64,000 nucleotides of DNA from Pezicula radicicola (Eukaryota > Ascomycota > Leotiomycetes > Helotiales > Dermateaceae). The position numbers and the translations under genes were made by a program. The stretch is from contig PDUO01000033.1 in NCBI GenBank assembly GCA_003008705.1, positions 3,223 to 67,222 on the forward strand, written 5' to 3'. How positions within the stretch are numbered: the stretch's first letter is position 1; each line of letters begins with the position of its first letter. Below the pieces are notes generated by a model. The model searched no databases and was not told the DNA's origin. It saw only the letters and a program-made list of their open reading frames with translations. Shown in pieces: positions 13,389-26,230 of this stretch.

Positions 13389-13972
13389 AGAATTTTGTAA
13401 ACAGCAGGCAGTTTTCAAGCCATATTACCCTTTCAAGTGCTAGCAAACAACTTAACGTGCTTAAGATCATGAGATGTCAGTGTGATTATTCTTTCCCCTT
13501 TTCGACTTGGCATATAGTTACAGTACATTTTTTGGTCGCCGTACGTACCATCCTTTCCTCTATTCTTTTCTTAATCAAAGAAAAATTCTATTGCATTTGA
13601 ATCTCACTTGCCGCTCGTGAATCTCCTCGTGGGGTAGATGGTTGTAATGTAATATCCGCTTATCAAAGGAGGTAAGACTACTATTCCCACACCTCCCCCA
13701 CTTACCGGAGATATGTTTCCTTGATCCTTTATTTGATCCATTTGAAAAGACAAGGGGGCATCCCGCCGATATGAGTCAATCGGCCAAACAATCAAATTTA
13801 CTTAACTAACCTATTCCACCATCTCTCCGGAACGGGTGTAGGTAGTTTATCGATTATAACTACAAGTCATTTCAACTTTTCTTTTTGCCTACCTCTATAT
13901 TGAATTACTGGTCATACCAATAATTCTACACTCTCTACCAATACCCTCCGAGAAATACCTACCAAATATCAA
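13389..13972. other. intergenic, promoter side of the MFS gene
   Basis: AT-leaning spacer between the amine oxidase end and the MFS start. Pyrimidine-rich stretches before 13973 resemble a fungal promoter or leader. No other feature seen. Confidence 0.5.
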
Positions 13973-15753
13973 ATGGCTATGGATATCAAGGCCTCCTCCG
14001 AACCTCCTCTGGTACACCCTGAGTCCCTGGCAGAGCTTCCCACCACCACAGCATCTCCTCCAGCTAGTGACAACCTTATTGCGCCGCTTGATCTAGTAGA
14101 AAGCCCCAAGGAGGTTCGCACAAAGCTGCGTCTATGCATTATCTTACTTTCGCTCTATGTATGTAGCTGCCTACCTCCTCTAGTCTTTAGCGAAAACGAC
14201 CTAGCTAACAACTACCCTGCCAGCTTGCCCTTTTTGTAGCCGCCCTCGATCAAACTATCGTCACACAATCGATTCCTACAATATGCAATGATCTACACAC
14301 TGCTTCGGGCTATGTTTGGATTGGCGGTGCCTACCTGCTGGCCAACGCCGCTACAGGTCCACTCTGGTCAAAATGCAGTGACATTTGGGGCCGTAAGCTT
14401 TTGCTACTTATGGCAATCGCTTTATTTGCAGCCGCTAGCATAATTGCGGCTCTGAGTACCACTATGACAATGCTAATTGCTGGACGAGCGCTGCAAGGTG
14501 CAGCTAGCGGAGGCCTGATGCAATTATCGATCATCACCATCTCAGATCTCTTTAGTGTGCGTAGGCGGTCATTATTTTTGGGCTTCTCGGGTTTTATGTG
14601 GGCTCTGGCTGCGTCTACTGGACCGCTCATCGGGGGAGCCTTTACACAATTCACGAGCTGGCGCTATTGCTTCTGGATCAATGTCCCTATATGTGGGAGC
14701 ACGTTTGTCCTCTTGCTTCTTTTCCTGGATGTACATAACCCGCGCACGAAGCTAGGCGAAGGCCTTAGGGCTGTTGATTGGTTAGGGACCCTCTCTATCC
14801 TGGCAATAGCTATTCTACTTCTCCTTGGTCTCGAATTCGGCGGGTCGATATTTCCTTGGAATAGCCCGAAAGTTATCTGCTTAATTGTGTTCGGGACGCT
14901 CATGATTGGTTTCTTTGTCTTCAACGAGCAACGTCTGGCCAAGTATCCCCTAATGAAGCTAGTCGTGTTTACAAGCTGGTCGAACAATGCAATTTTCATT
15001 GTTGTCTTTTGCCACAGTATGGTCCTTATAGGCATAGCATATTATATGCCACTGTACTTTCAAAGTGTACGACAAGCCTCGCCTCTCCGGAGCGGCATTC
15101 TACTACTTCCGTTGATAGTCACACAAGCTGTCGGCGAAATTATGGCCGGCGTCCTGATCAATCGCACCGGTCGTTATAGAGAGGTCATGTGGGCTGGTGT
15201 ACTACTCATGACATTAGGCACAGGGTTGTACATAAATTTCGGAACTGACACATCTCTTGCTATGGTGGTCGGATTGGAACTTGTTGGCGCTCTCGGTCCT
15301 GGACTTCTTTTCCAAGGGCCTATGGTTGCTATTCAGAATAGTGTTAGCCAGGCCGATACTGCCGGAGCAACATCATCCTTGATGTTTCTCCGTAGTATTG
15401 CCCAGACACTGTCTGTCGTAATCGGCGGTGTAGTATTCCAAAACAGTATGGATGCTCGGCAATCGTCCCTTGCTGCTGCTGGCCTCAGCGAATCTGTCCT
15501 CGAGGCCCTATCGGGTAGCCAGGCAGCGGCAAACGTGGGCATCCCATCGTTAATCCAAGATGCTTCACAGCGTCAAGTGGTCCGAGAGGCTTTTGCATGG
15601 AGTATAAGGAATATGTTCATAATGTATACGTGCGTGGCGGCTACTGCTGTAGTGGCCAGTGTATTCATCAAGCACCGAAGTCTGAACAAGGAGCACACAG
15701 AGACGAAGACAGGAATACAGCAATTAACGAAGGCGGTAGATACTAAGGAATGA
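13973..15753 (+). CDS. MFS drug:H+ antiporter, DHA2 type (14 TM)
   Basis: Model: join(13973..14158, 14224..15753), 571 aa. The 65-nt intron (GTATGT..CTAAC..CAG) joins LSLY to LALFVAALDQTIV, the first membrane helix. A hydrophilic N-terminal tail of about 50 residues precedes it. DHA2 signatures are visible: LDQTIV in TM1, WIGGAYLLANAATGPLW, the GRALQGAASGGL motif, STGPLIGGAF and WRYCFWINVPI, followed by many hydrophobic segments up to about residue 550 and a charged tail. Members sit in the plasma membrane and export toxins, drugs or secondary metabolites by proton antiport. The gene looks intact. It lies beside the amine oxidase gene in the same direction, but a shared role is only a guess. 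Confidence 0.9.
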
Positions 15754-18331
15754 TGAAAAACGAAACCGGGATAGTTCTGATATCTTAATGTAGTAATATT
15801 ATCTTACCACTTTATAAAAATAGTGTGGCAATGCTAATATGTCCGGTTGGTCATGAAGCCGGAAAACATGAGAGCTGTAAGGAGACCAGCGCTGTTAGCT
15901 GTGAATGGTACCTCAAAGTTGCGCAAGAAAACTTGCGGTGTCTTAATTTGACACAGTAGCTAATAGCATCGCAAAAAAAAAAAGCTTAGATTTCCGTTTG
16001 GAGAAGACAAGGCTAGTACTAAGCTATTATTCTTTCTCTATTTCTTCTTAGCAATGAATAAATCGATAAGTCTACCTTCAGTAGTTTCGAATGGCTGCTA
16101 TAACCATTGTATCAATTTTAACTCCACTTACGGTTTTTAGAACTACTAACATTCATTTGGGACTATATCGATTTGATCTATAATGGTTTCAAGTATCAGT
16201 TACAGTGATTGCTATTCAACTTTTGATAGAAAAATTCATCAAAAGATTACAATAGAATCCACAAGAAAGCGAGGGTTTCAATCCTTTCAAGCAAAACAAC
16301 ATCATATTTTCTCCTCCTTGTCCAACTATCATTACCGACCTCCTTGCATTTAGAGCAGTCATTCACTATCGCTTCGCAGCAACCTTCCTTTCAACATACC
16401 TAGCAGCCTGAGTCCCATAATTATCAACATAAGCAAGATGAACCTACAAAGCATTGCCACTATCATAGAATTTATCTCCACTATCGCAGAGGGCTTGTGT
16501 TGTGTTTGAGTACGGCTCTTTTCGCTGGGAAATATAGTATTGCTTCCTAACCAACAAGCTAAAGAACGGAGGACGAAACTAATGTATATATTATATCCTG
16601 ATAAACTTATATTAACTAATAAGACGTCTTATCTGTATTACACTGATTAGTTATACCTAATTTAGTAGATGAGAAGAGCCTCTCTACCTCTACTAATATA
16701 CCTAGAATTGAGAATGTATCTCTTGCTATTTAAGCTAAGTAACGGAATTTCTCTTAATGAGTAAACCACTAGGCCAAGGCATTATCCCCCTCATCTGTTA
16801 GAAGCAATTCACAATACAATTCGAACTCATCTACAATAATAGGAGTTGCCTTCTTACCTATATTCTTTTTAAAATAGTTCTTTAAGAGCTTAGAGTCCTT
16901 CTTAGTTGATGTAGAAGGTAGTATAGGCACCTCCTTTACAACTTAAGTCCATTTCGTCTAGGGAATAAGAATAACAGAAGTAATATAAACTAGGGAAGTA
17001 AGTAGTACTCTATACTTGTCTAGCTTTTTCTTAGTATTAAGTAAATTAATCTTAACTTAATTCTTCTTAAGCTCTAATAGAACTTCTATTAAGAGTTTAT
17101 ATAAACTAATTACTTTAATAGTATTATTAATATAATCTCTTATAAGATTATAAGCTAGAAGAACCTACTCTCTTATACGTCTAGTAAGACTTCTTTTTTA
17201 TTATTCTTTCTTCTAAGAAGTAAACTATAATACTTTATAATTATAAGTTATATTACTTAGTAAGAAATCTAGCTATAGATAATTTCTATAGTTAGAGCCT
17301 TTTAAAAGTCCTGGTCGGTGAACAAAGACTGGCCTTTTGGAAGGCAATAAGTGGGTATACCTATAGTAAAGTTGGTTAGGTTTCGTCGTTACTAAGGTTA
17401 GCGTCTCGCAACCGCCACCGTCTCGCAACCGCCACCGTCTCGTAACCGCCGTCGTCTCGCGACCACTACCGTATGGTTGGGTCAGAGTCAGGGAGCCAAA
17501 TTTGCTTACTAGCGCCAGCGCTAAATTTTAGCGTACTATTTCCCTCCGTCTATAGTATCAAGATTCGTTTATACCTCGAGGAATAAGAATAGTTGAGTAA
17601 CTTTGAGTCTTAGAGGGTTAGTAGTCTAAATTAACCGTACTATACGGACAGATCATAGATTCCTCAACTACATAGAAGCACTATTATACCCTCGGAGTAA
17701 TTGTCCATCCTTTTTAATCATCCCGTTTTCCTCAGCTTTCTAAACCTAGCGTGTACGCATTTTGTTTTACAAGCTTGATCGGGATTCTGCAATTCTTCCC
17801 CGAAGCCGTTCGAGGCAGATAGTGTGGGATTTGACCTTTGTACAGTACTTTGGTTAAAACAAAATTCTGTACAGCTACAATCAGAATAGAACAGTGAAAA
17901 AGGTTATATTTCGGAATGACCAGGCTTAAAAAGGTAATTCATCGCATCCTGGGTGAGGTTCTAATATGATAAAGTCATGAAACCAGCACCTAGTGGGTTA
18001 CTTTTGACCTTGTGTCTCGGTGTGGCTTAGTATACCTTGGTTCAATGCTACCTTCGGTCTTTGCAACATCAGTCAACCTAGAAATAGAAAGGTGACTGGC
18101 GCAATTTAGCAATTGCAGGCGCCATGAGAGGTATAAGTTCATCGTGTTAAGGCAGAAACTCACTGCGTATCCAAGACGTGGCTTCGAAAGCGCAAATACT
18201 CTACAGCTTTCGGGAAAAGAATAATTCAGATGTCTTATTGGCTGCTTTGACACCGCTGCCATTCACCCCACGATAGTGATATCAATCAAAGCATATTATG
18301 CTGCTCAGTAACGTTAATCTCTGACTGTCGC
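15754..18331. other. gene-poor spacer with AT-rich repeat-like DNA
   Basis: About 2.6 kb without a supported gene. The part at roughly 16560-17300 is AT-rich and stop-dense, like RIP-affected repeat DNA. A 17-bp tandem repeat lies at 17402-17469. The remainder shows nothing I can name. Confidence 0.55.
17402..17469. repeat. 17-bp tandem repeat, four copies
   Basis: Four adjacent copies of a unit close to CGTCTCGCAACCGCCAC: two identical, then two diverged. It is GC-rich within an AT-rich spacer and not part of a long reading frame. Confidence 0.85.
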
Positions 18332-19376
18332 TCAAAGTTTAGAACCGGGTACATTGGCCATCTTGCGCTTTCTCTCTACTGACAATTCAGTCCACCATGG
18401 ATATGTCCTGGGAGCATCTTTATCCAGCACGTCCACGAATTTGGGCTTGTCACGTTTGAAGAACGCTCGTTTGGCCTCTAGATGATCACTAAGCACAATA
18501 AGCAAGTTCCTACAGAACGGGGACGCAAGCACTCACCGTCCACCAAACATGTCAAATAGGAGTGGACTGTCGACCAAGTGTGCGCCTTCAGCCGAGCCAG
18601 CGTTCCGCCAGATGAGCTGCCGATTCAAATATGCGGCCATTGGGCTGACCTGCTCGGCAATCTCTTGTGCAAGCTCGAGTGCGCGGGGAAGTACTTCTTT
18701 GGGCTCAGCTACGATCTCTAAGAAGATGCCGTCGAGAGTTTTAGATTCGGCCGGATATGTCTTGCCAGTGGTAAGGAGGTAAGTCGCGCGACTGTAGCCA
18801 ACCATGCGAGGGAGGAAGAAGGAGCTTGCAGATTCCATTGTGAGTCCGATACGGGAGAAGGGAAATCCGAACATAGACTTGGCGCTTGCAATTCTGGCAC
18901 TTGTTAGTCTATACTTCTATAGCTCTTCAACTGAACCCATACCTGATCCCAGCTGCGAGGGTAGAGGTCAAACCAATGCCAACAGCCAACCCGTTAGAGG
19001 CCACAATGACCGTCTTGCTACAGTTATAGATGGCTAGTGCAAGGCTTCCACCATTGTCTCTGATATCGCCCGCAGGAAGCTTCTTCACATTGCTGGCGTC
19101 TATGTTCAAGTCGATCCCGCTGCAAAATGCTTTGCCTGCCCCAGTCAGGACAACGCATTTGACACGGTTGTCAACATCAACCAGTTTAAAGAATGCTTCA
19201 AGAGTATCTATCATGTCGCCTGTCATTGCGTTGAATTTTTCGGGGCGATTCAGTGTAACGATGATGATTTGAGTTACTCCATTTGCAGTCTCCGGGTAGT
19301 TATTGATGCGTACATGGCTGCTGGCCGGTGTTGTGTATGTCTCTGGAATTTCGACTGTGGGAGGAAAGACCGGCAT
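18332..19376 (-). CDS. peroxisomal enoyl-CoA isomerase/hydratase (PTS1)
   Basis: Model: complement of join(18332..18488, 18537..18893, 18943..19376), 315 aa. This is the crotonase fold: VTLNRPEKFNAMT, the oxyanion-hole region GAGKAFCSGIDLN, then NGLAVGIGLT and FGFPFSRIGLT, as in fungal delta3,delta2-enoyl-CoA isomerases. The C-terminus is MANVPGSKL, a textbook PTS1 signal, so the enzyme should work in peroxisomes on unsaturated fatty-acid or side-chain beta-oxidation. The introns (49 and 48 nt) are placed by restoring IRIASAKSMFG and GGRDHLEAKR. The longer open frame to 19385 begins at TTG; the first ATG is at 19376. Isomerase versus hydratase activity cannot be settled by eye. Confidence 0.87.
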
Positions 19377-20045
19377 GTTGGGCAAGTTGAGGTATATGTG
19401 ATATGGAGCTGCTTGGAAAAATTATTGAGAGAAAAGTACATAGGCTTCAAAGACGTGGTGGGATAGTGTGTTGATGTGCCTAGAGGATGTCTAGGACATA
19501 TATTAAGACCTCTTGCATGGGCCGAGGCAGGCATGTATTGATTATTATTCTCGGTTGTAGTTGGCTTCTCCCCTAGTTCCCGGATAACCGTAGCGCGAAG
19601 CCTTTACTTAGTAAGGCTAGGGTAAATCTTATTGTTGCAACGTCGATTTCCATAATCATTCGCTGTATAGATAGACTTGTATATATAATTTTATAGTTTT
19701 CTAAATATATTAAATAAAAACTTAATATTATAAAATTTTATAAATTCTTTTATAAAAGGTATTATATTGTATCTTTAGTAAGCCTAGTCCTAACTATTAA
19801 TCCTTTAATTTAAATCTTATAATAATTTACATCTATAAGATATGGTTTAGTAGTTTATATTCTTGCTGGAAACTTATTCCACTTGTTTAATTGTCTACTT
19901 TACTAATTATTTATAATTTCCCGGCAGTAGCATTTGTGTCTTCTACTAGTTAACTGTGATGAATCGGATAGGATATAAACAACAAAATACTAGGGCCGGT
20001 CCTCTTTCATACTGTGGCTCTCTGTTCTCTATCTTACCATCTTTC
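19377..20045. other. intergenic, AT-rich in its centre
   Basis: The spacer carries the isomerase promoter and an AT-rich stretch at about 19670-19920. No gene seen. Confidence 0.5.
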
Positions 20046-20049
20046 CAGA

Positions 20050-20800
<751 letters not shown>

Positions 20801-20831
20801 CCAGTCGTTAGTCACTCTTCCCTCTTCCTTC

Positions 20832-21578
20832 TCAGAGGGAGAACACTTCCTCTAGCGGCTGCAAGCTGGTTGACACGCTCGTCGCAAGTAACACGCCCTC
20901 AGCCTTGAGAAGATCCCCTCCATAGAACGGATCAGAATTGCCTTTCTTCGGGAACGAGAGCTGGTCCTCCCCGCGCCACAATTTATGAACCGTCACATTC
21001 ATCGGGAGCGGTACGAGTTCCTTAACTGACAGCTTCGTTTCGCTCTTCATAGGACACGGAATAACACGCAGGTTCAACAGCCTCTTAGAAGTTGGCAACA
21101 CGTTGCTCGCCGTTTTTTCACCCGCTTTAAATGTGTACGCGGTTCCCGTCCAATGGCTCGGCGTGGCCCTGAACACCGTTATTGGAATCACGCTCGATCT
21201 TCACATTCCCAAACATCTTGGGGGGCCCGACATCTCGCGGCCGGAGAAAATGGCCGCCTCGTTATCCAACAACAGCCCGAGGCAGTAGTCGAATCTCTCA
21301 CCCCGGTACTCCACCTCGACCATCTGCTAGAGTTCGTCATACGGGCATAAGGTGCTTGTGGCGAACTTATTAAACATAGTCGTGACGATGGGCTCGTCAT
21401 CGAGAGAGAGTATATGAGGGATAAGGTGTCGGAGTTGCGAGACTGGGGCGCGGTAAGCCAAGAAAACGATGAACGCATCGGTAAAGGTGAATTTGAAGGT
21501 ATCGGTGGGCTTTAGGTACGGAGGGCAAGAAAGCGGGATGGCGGTGTTTGTGAGGGGGAGACTGCCGAAGGTGGACAT
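20832..21578 (-). pseudogene. acetoacetate decarboxylase-like pseudogene
   Basis: It begins at ATG 21578 (MSTFGSLPLTNTAIP). The ADC-fold region VEYRGERFDYCLGLLLDNEA, FSGREMSGPPKMFGNVKIE follows, and later LPTSKRLLNLRVIP and LPMNVTVHKLWRGEDQLSFP, as in the fungal ADC-like family. Three lesions are visible: a TAG at 21327-21329 where CAG fits, a one-base loss in the C-run coding GPPK near 21226, and a further frameshift after DGNRV. The gene is inactive. Family members act on beta-keto acids or related small ligands; the substrate here is unknown. Confidence 0.78.
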
Positions 21579-22689
21579 GGCTAATAGTAGGTAGGGATAA
21601 GGTTTGGATATGCCTGAGCTGACGAATGAGGACGAATAAACCGATTCGAGTATAACTGAGGAGCTTCGTTGTTGTAGTCCATTGCAGTAGAGCTGCAGTT
21701 CTTTATATGTCTTTGTTATACTATTACAAAAACCAAGTCCTACTACTAGTTAGGGAGGACACCATCTCGGCAAGATTCTACCCGGGCCAGCCGAGCACTG
21801 GGCCTAATTCGGTTGCTAGATTCAAATTCAAGACACTTTCTGCGGTTGTTCTGATATCTTTCCCTTTAAAGGACAATTATGCGAATCTATAGAGTTACAA
21901 GTGCTAGAACAAACGGGGGCAACATTGGTCCTCTTAGCACTTGCAAGGGCTCTATAGATGTTAATTTCTTCGGCGGTGGCGAGGTAAGCATCACGTACGG
22001 TGAAGACGATGGCTATTGTTCTAATAGATGCGATATCTATGATATTAATACGGGAAGTGGTAGTTGTAGTATTTAAGGGGCTTTGATGCAAGCAAGCCTA
22101 TCGGATTCGGTTTGTGAATAATCTAACAATTCACAGATGGGCGATGTTCTATATAGCGACAGGTTTAGCGTTGAATATGAATTTAGCACAAATTCAAGCA
22201 GCTAGAACCTGATTACTTGCTTCACCTCTTTCTATACGACTCCAGGATAGCGTCATCGTTGACAATCTGGACGCTATCTCCCATAACAGAGAGGGGCAGC
22301 TCGCTCGATATTGACCGGCTTGTTCGGTTTGCGAATTAGAAGAGTGGGGAAGATGAAGGAGTGCATCACATCGGTGATTCAGCGGCATGCCTAGTTGCTC
22401 GATTAGGTAATGCTGGCCTCGATTTCCATCAAAAGCTCTAGCTGTATTAGTGGTCATTCCTTACCTTATATTATAGATTTTTGACTAATCAACCAGTTCG
22501 GAAGTGTACTATGCCTCGGTGCACGCAAGTACCGCTTGTTGCTTTGACGATGCGGGAAGCTTCCAGTTTCATTAATGAAAAGGGCGTCCATATTCTTTTC
22601 TGCGCATCACTCTCGCCTTTAGATAAATCGACGATACCCTGTTTTGCTATCTACATATAGACTCTATCAATACCTCTTTCGCCATCAAA
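21579..22689. other. intergenic, no supported gene
   Basis: About 1.1 kb between the ADC-like pseudogene and the first MBL hydrolase. Only short unrelated frames are present. The last 60 bases before 22690 look like a fungal leader (CTATCAATACCTCTTTCGCC). Confidence 0.5.
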
Positions 22690-23565
22690 ATGTCAAACTT
22701 ACGGTCTGCAGTCTATGTCGCACCTCCAATCCTTCTCCAAAGCGTAGACCCGAAGTCCAAAGGAGGCGTCTGGTCCCCGATCTCATGCACTCTGATCTAT
22801 TCATCAAAGGAAGCCGTCCTCGTTGATACTCCAATCACAACAAAGCAGACCGAAGAACTCATTCAATGGATCGAGAAGATTGCCCCGAACCGCAAGCTGT
22901 CCTACATCTATATCACCCACGGCCATGGAGATCACTTCTTCGGCATTCCGGTACTCCTCAAGCGCTTCCCAGAGGCAACGCCGGTAGCCACAACAGCAAC
23001 AATCAATCACATGAAGCAGCAGATCGAGGAGCAAGTCTTCAATACAATGTGGGAATCTCGATTCCGTAGGCAAATCTACCGACCTTTCGCACTGGCAAAG
23101 CCGCTGCCAGAGAGCAATCAATTCAAGCTCGAAGAACGCTGGGTCTTTCAGGCTGTCGAGTGCGGGCATTCCGATACCTACGATTCGACCATTCTATGGG
23201 TTCCAGACCTGAAGCTCGCTGTGTGTGGGGATGTAGTTTATGGTCAGGTGCACCAGATGCTTTTCGAGGCAAATACGAAGGCCAAGCGCGAAGAATGGAT
23301 CAGGGCAATAGAGAAGGTCGAGGCTTTGAAGTCTGCTTACGTCGTCCCTGGGCATAGGCAGGCGGAGGAGATTGATGGTATCTGGCATCTTGCGTCGACT
23401 AAGGAGTATATTAAGGATTTTGGGAAGATTCTTGAGGGGCATCCAAAGGATCCAGTAGAGCTTTTTGCTAAGATGAGCAAGCTGTACCCGGATAGATTCA
23501 ATCTGGGTGCGTTAAAGCTAGGCTGTATTGGAGCTTTTGGGGTTCCTAAGGAGCTTCGCATTTGA
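22690..23565 (+). CDS. metallo-beta-lactamase-fold hydrolase, copy 1
   Basis: An intronless 291-aa protein. It has the MBL metal-binding motif THGHGDHFFG near residues 76-85, a second-site His in ECGHSDTYDS, a metal-bridging Asp in CGDVVYG, and a later His in VVPGHRQ. That is the full set expected for a dinuclear zinc/iron hydrolase of the SoxH/AHL-lactonase-like group. The start is supported by alignment with the paralogue at 26780-27643 (both have SPISCTLI then EAVLVD). There is no signal peptide, so it is probably cytosolic. A Pro-1 tautomerase gene follows in the same direction after 570 bp, and a second MBL-tautomerase pair lies 3-6 kb away. The reaction is unknown; lactone or thioester hydrolysis would fit the family. 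Confidence 0.9.
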   Translation: MSNLRSAVYVAPPILLQSVDPKSKGGVWSPISCTLIYSSKEAVLVDTPITTKQTEELIQWIEKIAPNRKLSYIYITHGHGDHFFGIPVLLKRFPEATPVATTATINHMKQQIEEQVFNTMWESRFRRQIYRPFALAKPLPESNQFKLEERWVFQAVECGHSDTYDSTILWVPDLKLAVCGDVVYGQVHQMLFEANTKAKREEWIRAIEKVEALKSAYVVPGHRQAEEIDGIWHLASTKEYIKDFGKILEGHPKDPVELFAKMSKLYPDRFNLGALKLGCIGAFGVPKELRI

Positions 23566-24134
23566 ATAATTCATATATCAGAAGAATTGGGCCAATGCGG
23601 TTTCTGGGGTTCATCTGGGCTGGGTTGTAATCCAAATCAATCCCAAAAGAATTTAAAGTCCATCATTCTGATTATTGAGCAAACATCACTCTATACACAA
23701 ATGAAACTCTGAATGTTGCCGCTTCATAGTTTCAAGCTCATCGGTGACTCGTATTATACATCACTCACAAACAAGCATTTGTCTTCGGATAGAGTCAATA
23801 CCAGAGGGATGATTTTACAGTAAATCGTGCTTCAGGACCACTGGATATAGGCGCCAAGCTGCTTTCACATAAAGAAACCTGACTCAGACATAGTTGAGTA
23901 ATCACATTTCTTGCGGCAATATCTAACCGCGGATATGTATTGGGCCTTACTGGTAACGTTACCGCATGTTCCAGAGATGCAATCCCGTTGCAGATATGTG
24001 ACATACTCCGCTTCGGATTGCACTCCAATGTGTGGTGTATATACAACTAAGCATTTCTTTTTGCTGTCAATCAATCAGTCCGATTTCTCAACTCATCTTT
24101 GAGCTACAGCAAAACAACGAGCACCTCCTTCATC
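23566..24134. other. intergenic, MBL copy 1 to tautomerase 1
   Basis: This spacer carries the presumed terminator of the MBL gene and the promoter of the tautomerase gene. No further gene is seen. Confidence 0.5.
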
Positions 24135-24602
24135 ATGCCTAAGTGGGTCTTCAACCATACCGCTGGTGCATTCACCGCAGAGGAAAAAAGGAAAATTGCC
24201 CAGGGAATGACAAAACTCTATACCAGCGTTGGGCTCCCAGCTTTCTACTGCCACGCACATTTTTTCGAACTACAGCCCGAGAGCATTTATGCCGGAGGAG
24301 AAACCCCTCCAGCGCTCACGACCGTCTCCATCTACCATATCGCTCGAGGGTTCGAGGATATAGGAACGCAGAACGGTTTCCTGAAAGCACTCGATGACAT
24401 TCTCAGGCCTATTCTGAAGCCGAAGGGTATGGAGTGGGAGTCCGCTATTTACGAAGCAAACCGTGATTTGTGGAGGATCAACGGTCTTATTCCCCCTGCT
24501 ACGGGTTCCAAAATGGAGAAGAAGTGGTTTACGGCCAACGGCGTTACGGATGAAGAAGAGATGCTACGTAGTCTTGATTCTTTGGTGACTAACCGTCATT
24601 AG
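24135..24602 (+). CDS. Pro-1 tautomerase (cis-CaaD-like), copy 1
   Basis: A 155-aa protein of the fungal Tautomerase_3 type. The ATG at 24135 is chosen over the in-frame ATG at 24099 because it places Pro right after the initiator Met (MPKWVFNHTAGAFTAEEK); the superfamily uses the freed N-terminal Pro as catalytic base or acid. Also visible are LYTSVGLPAFY, YAGGE, an Arg at about position 70 (HIARGF), and the family-typical WRINGLIPP. Relatives tautomerise 2-hydroxymuconate-type substrates or hydrolytically dehalogenate haloacrylates. The adjoining MBL hydrolase points to a short catabolic route, which is inference. It is longer at the C-terminus than copy 2. Confidence 0.88.
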   Translation: MPKWVFNHTAGAFTAEEKRKIAQGMTKLYTSVGLPAFYCHAHFFELQPESIYAGGETPPALTTVSIYHIARGFEDIGTQNGFLKALDDILRPILKPKGMEWESAIYEANRDLWRINGLIPPATGSKMEKKWFTANGVTDEEEMLRSLDSLVTNRH

Positions 24603-25608
24603 TCATTGGTTTGGCAAGTGTCATACTAGGGCTCCATTTGATGTTTTTTTGTCTCTAAACTAATTCGAAATATCTATAGATTTCTGAGAAAAGAATCCTT
24701 TTATTTATGGTTGCATGGGGCTCTCACTGATATATTTCGATACCACTCTGAAATGCCAAGCTCTGTGCTTCTCTCGTCTTGAGGATCGTGGTTTTCTCTT
24801 GACCTATAAGGTCATATGATCAATTGAAGTAAATGAATTGACGAATCAGGTGCAAAAGATCAAACTGTTGAATTGAATTGAAATCCTCAAAGTTCTATTG
24901 ATTAAAATACGTACAAACAAGCCGATACACAGAATTAGAGTAAGGTTCTCCCGCTCCTGCCTAATAATATTGAATTACTCGCAATAGTTGGCTACTGTTT
25001 TATTAGCATCTTATATCACCAAGAATGATTTTCGATGATACTAATAATTAAAGGTACTCTTTATTGTCACATAAGGAATAGTACGACTTTAGTAAGGGCT
25101 AGTCAAGATGATGCGAGACATTGTTAGATTTCACTTTTAGACACGGACTCGATTAACCTATCTCCTAATAATTGTCTAGCATTAGAAAACTATATTAGTA
25201 TATATAAGTAGCCTATGTTCCTTATGAAAATTGCCATCTGAATGGAACTACTTGATCAAGAATACTCCTCCTTAGTTCAACAGTAGTGGTGATCCATCTG
25301 TGGGCGAGGTCTTGATCCTAAGCAGGCTTGACTGCCAATGATCCGTCACCTTTTGGAAAGACACGCTACTAGTTTATATATTGAAAGCAGCTGTGGCTTT
25401 TGTAGATAGCTACGATGATGCGACGATAATTTAGTGATCTCGCTGAAACATCTTGATCGGAGGAGGACATGGTGACAATTACTATGCTCTCTGCGCCTTG
25501 GTGAAAATACTGAGAAGCTGGTATGCCCGTAATAAATTTTTATACGTGTATCCAGGGCGACTCCTCTATGCGTTCCTACTCTATGTATTCCCCATACCAT
25601 CCATTGCA
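24603..25608. other. intergenic, no supported gene
   Basis: One kilobase, moderately AT-rich between 24900 and 25260. Short frames only. The SDR relic ends at 25609. Confidence 0.5.
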
Positions 25609-26230
25609 TCAATATGAAGATGTCGTGACGCTCAGAACTCCCCCATCAACTACAAGAGCAAGTCCATTGAGATACGCTCCCGCTTTGGAACAAAGGTAAA
25701 GCGTAGTGCCTGCTAGGTCTTGCTCGTTGCCCAATCGTATCGCAGGGAGCGACTCTGGAGAAAATCCATCTACTTTACCGATCAACTTTTCAGTCATCTC
25801 AGCTTTTTTGATTATGGTCAGTGGATCTGTGAATAAAAAGGCAATAACTGGAAAACATACTTGGAAAGCTTCCAGGATTCAAAGTATTTACACGAATACC
25901 GTAAGGCATCAGGTAAGTGCTCAACGACTTGGACATGTGGTCGACGGCGGCTTTGCTAGCGGGATAAGCGAAGCCTGTGATGACCTGGCGTAGATAAGCT
26001 GTGATGCTGGATGTGACGATGATCTGACTTGAAACCGCGTTATAGGTCTTCTTCTTGTTTCCCAGATCAAGAAGTTCAAGGAACGCGATCGCAGTGAAGA
26101 AGACGGCCGTGACGTCCACTTCGAAAGTCTTTCAAAAGTCTGCTTGAGTCCAGTTGCTCCAGATATAATTTTTCAGGTCTGCAATAGACGTATCCCTGTG
26201 TAAAAGAGGTACATAGACCCGTGGACAGAT
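25609..26230 (-). pseudogene. short-chain dehydrogenase relic
   Basis: The readable part is an SDR: VDVTAVFFTAIAFLELLD, the catalytic Ser region QIIVTSSITAYLRQ, the YPASK catalytic Tyr/Lys motif (FAYPASKAAVDHMSK), GIRVNTLNPG, and after a 58-nt intron (25803-25860) TEMTEKLIGKV to the ending LVVDGGVLSVTTSSY. The N-terminal Rossmann segment is not readable. Upstream, the coding-like DNA (KNYIWSNWTQADF) hits an in-frame TGA just before KTFEVDVTAV. I call it a 5'-damaged pseudogene; a shorter product starting at Met 26119 would lack the nucleotide-binding fold. Confidence 0.75.

Noticed and set aside
17402..17469. CRISPR-like array
   Set aside because: The units are directly adjacent with no spacers, and the genome is eukaryotic.
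19377..19385. Isomerase start at 19385
   Set aside because: The codon there is TTG; the first ATG is 19376.
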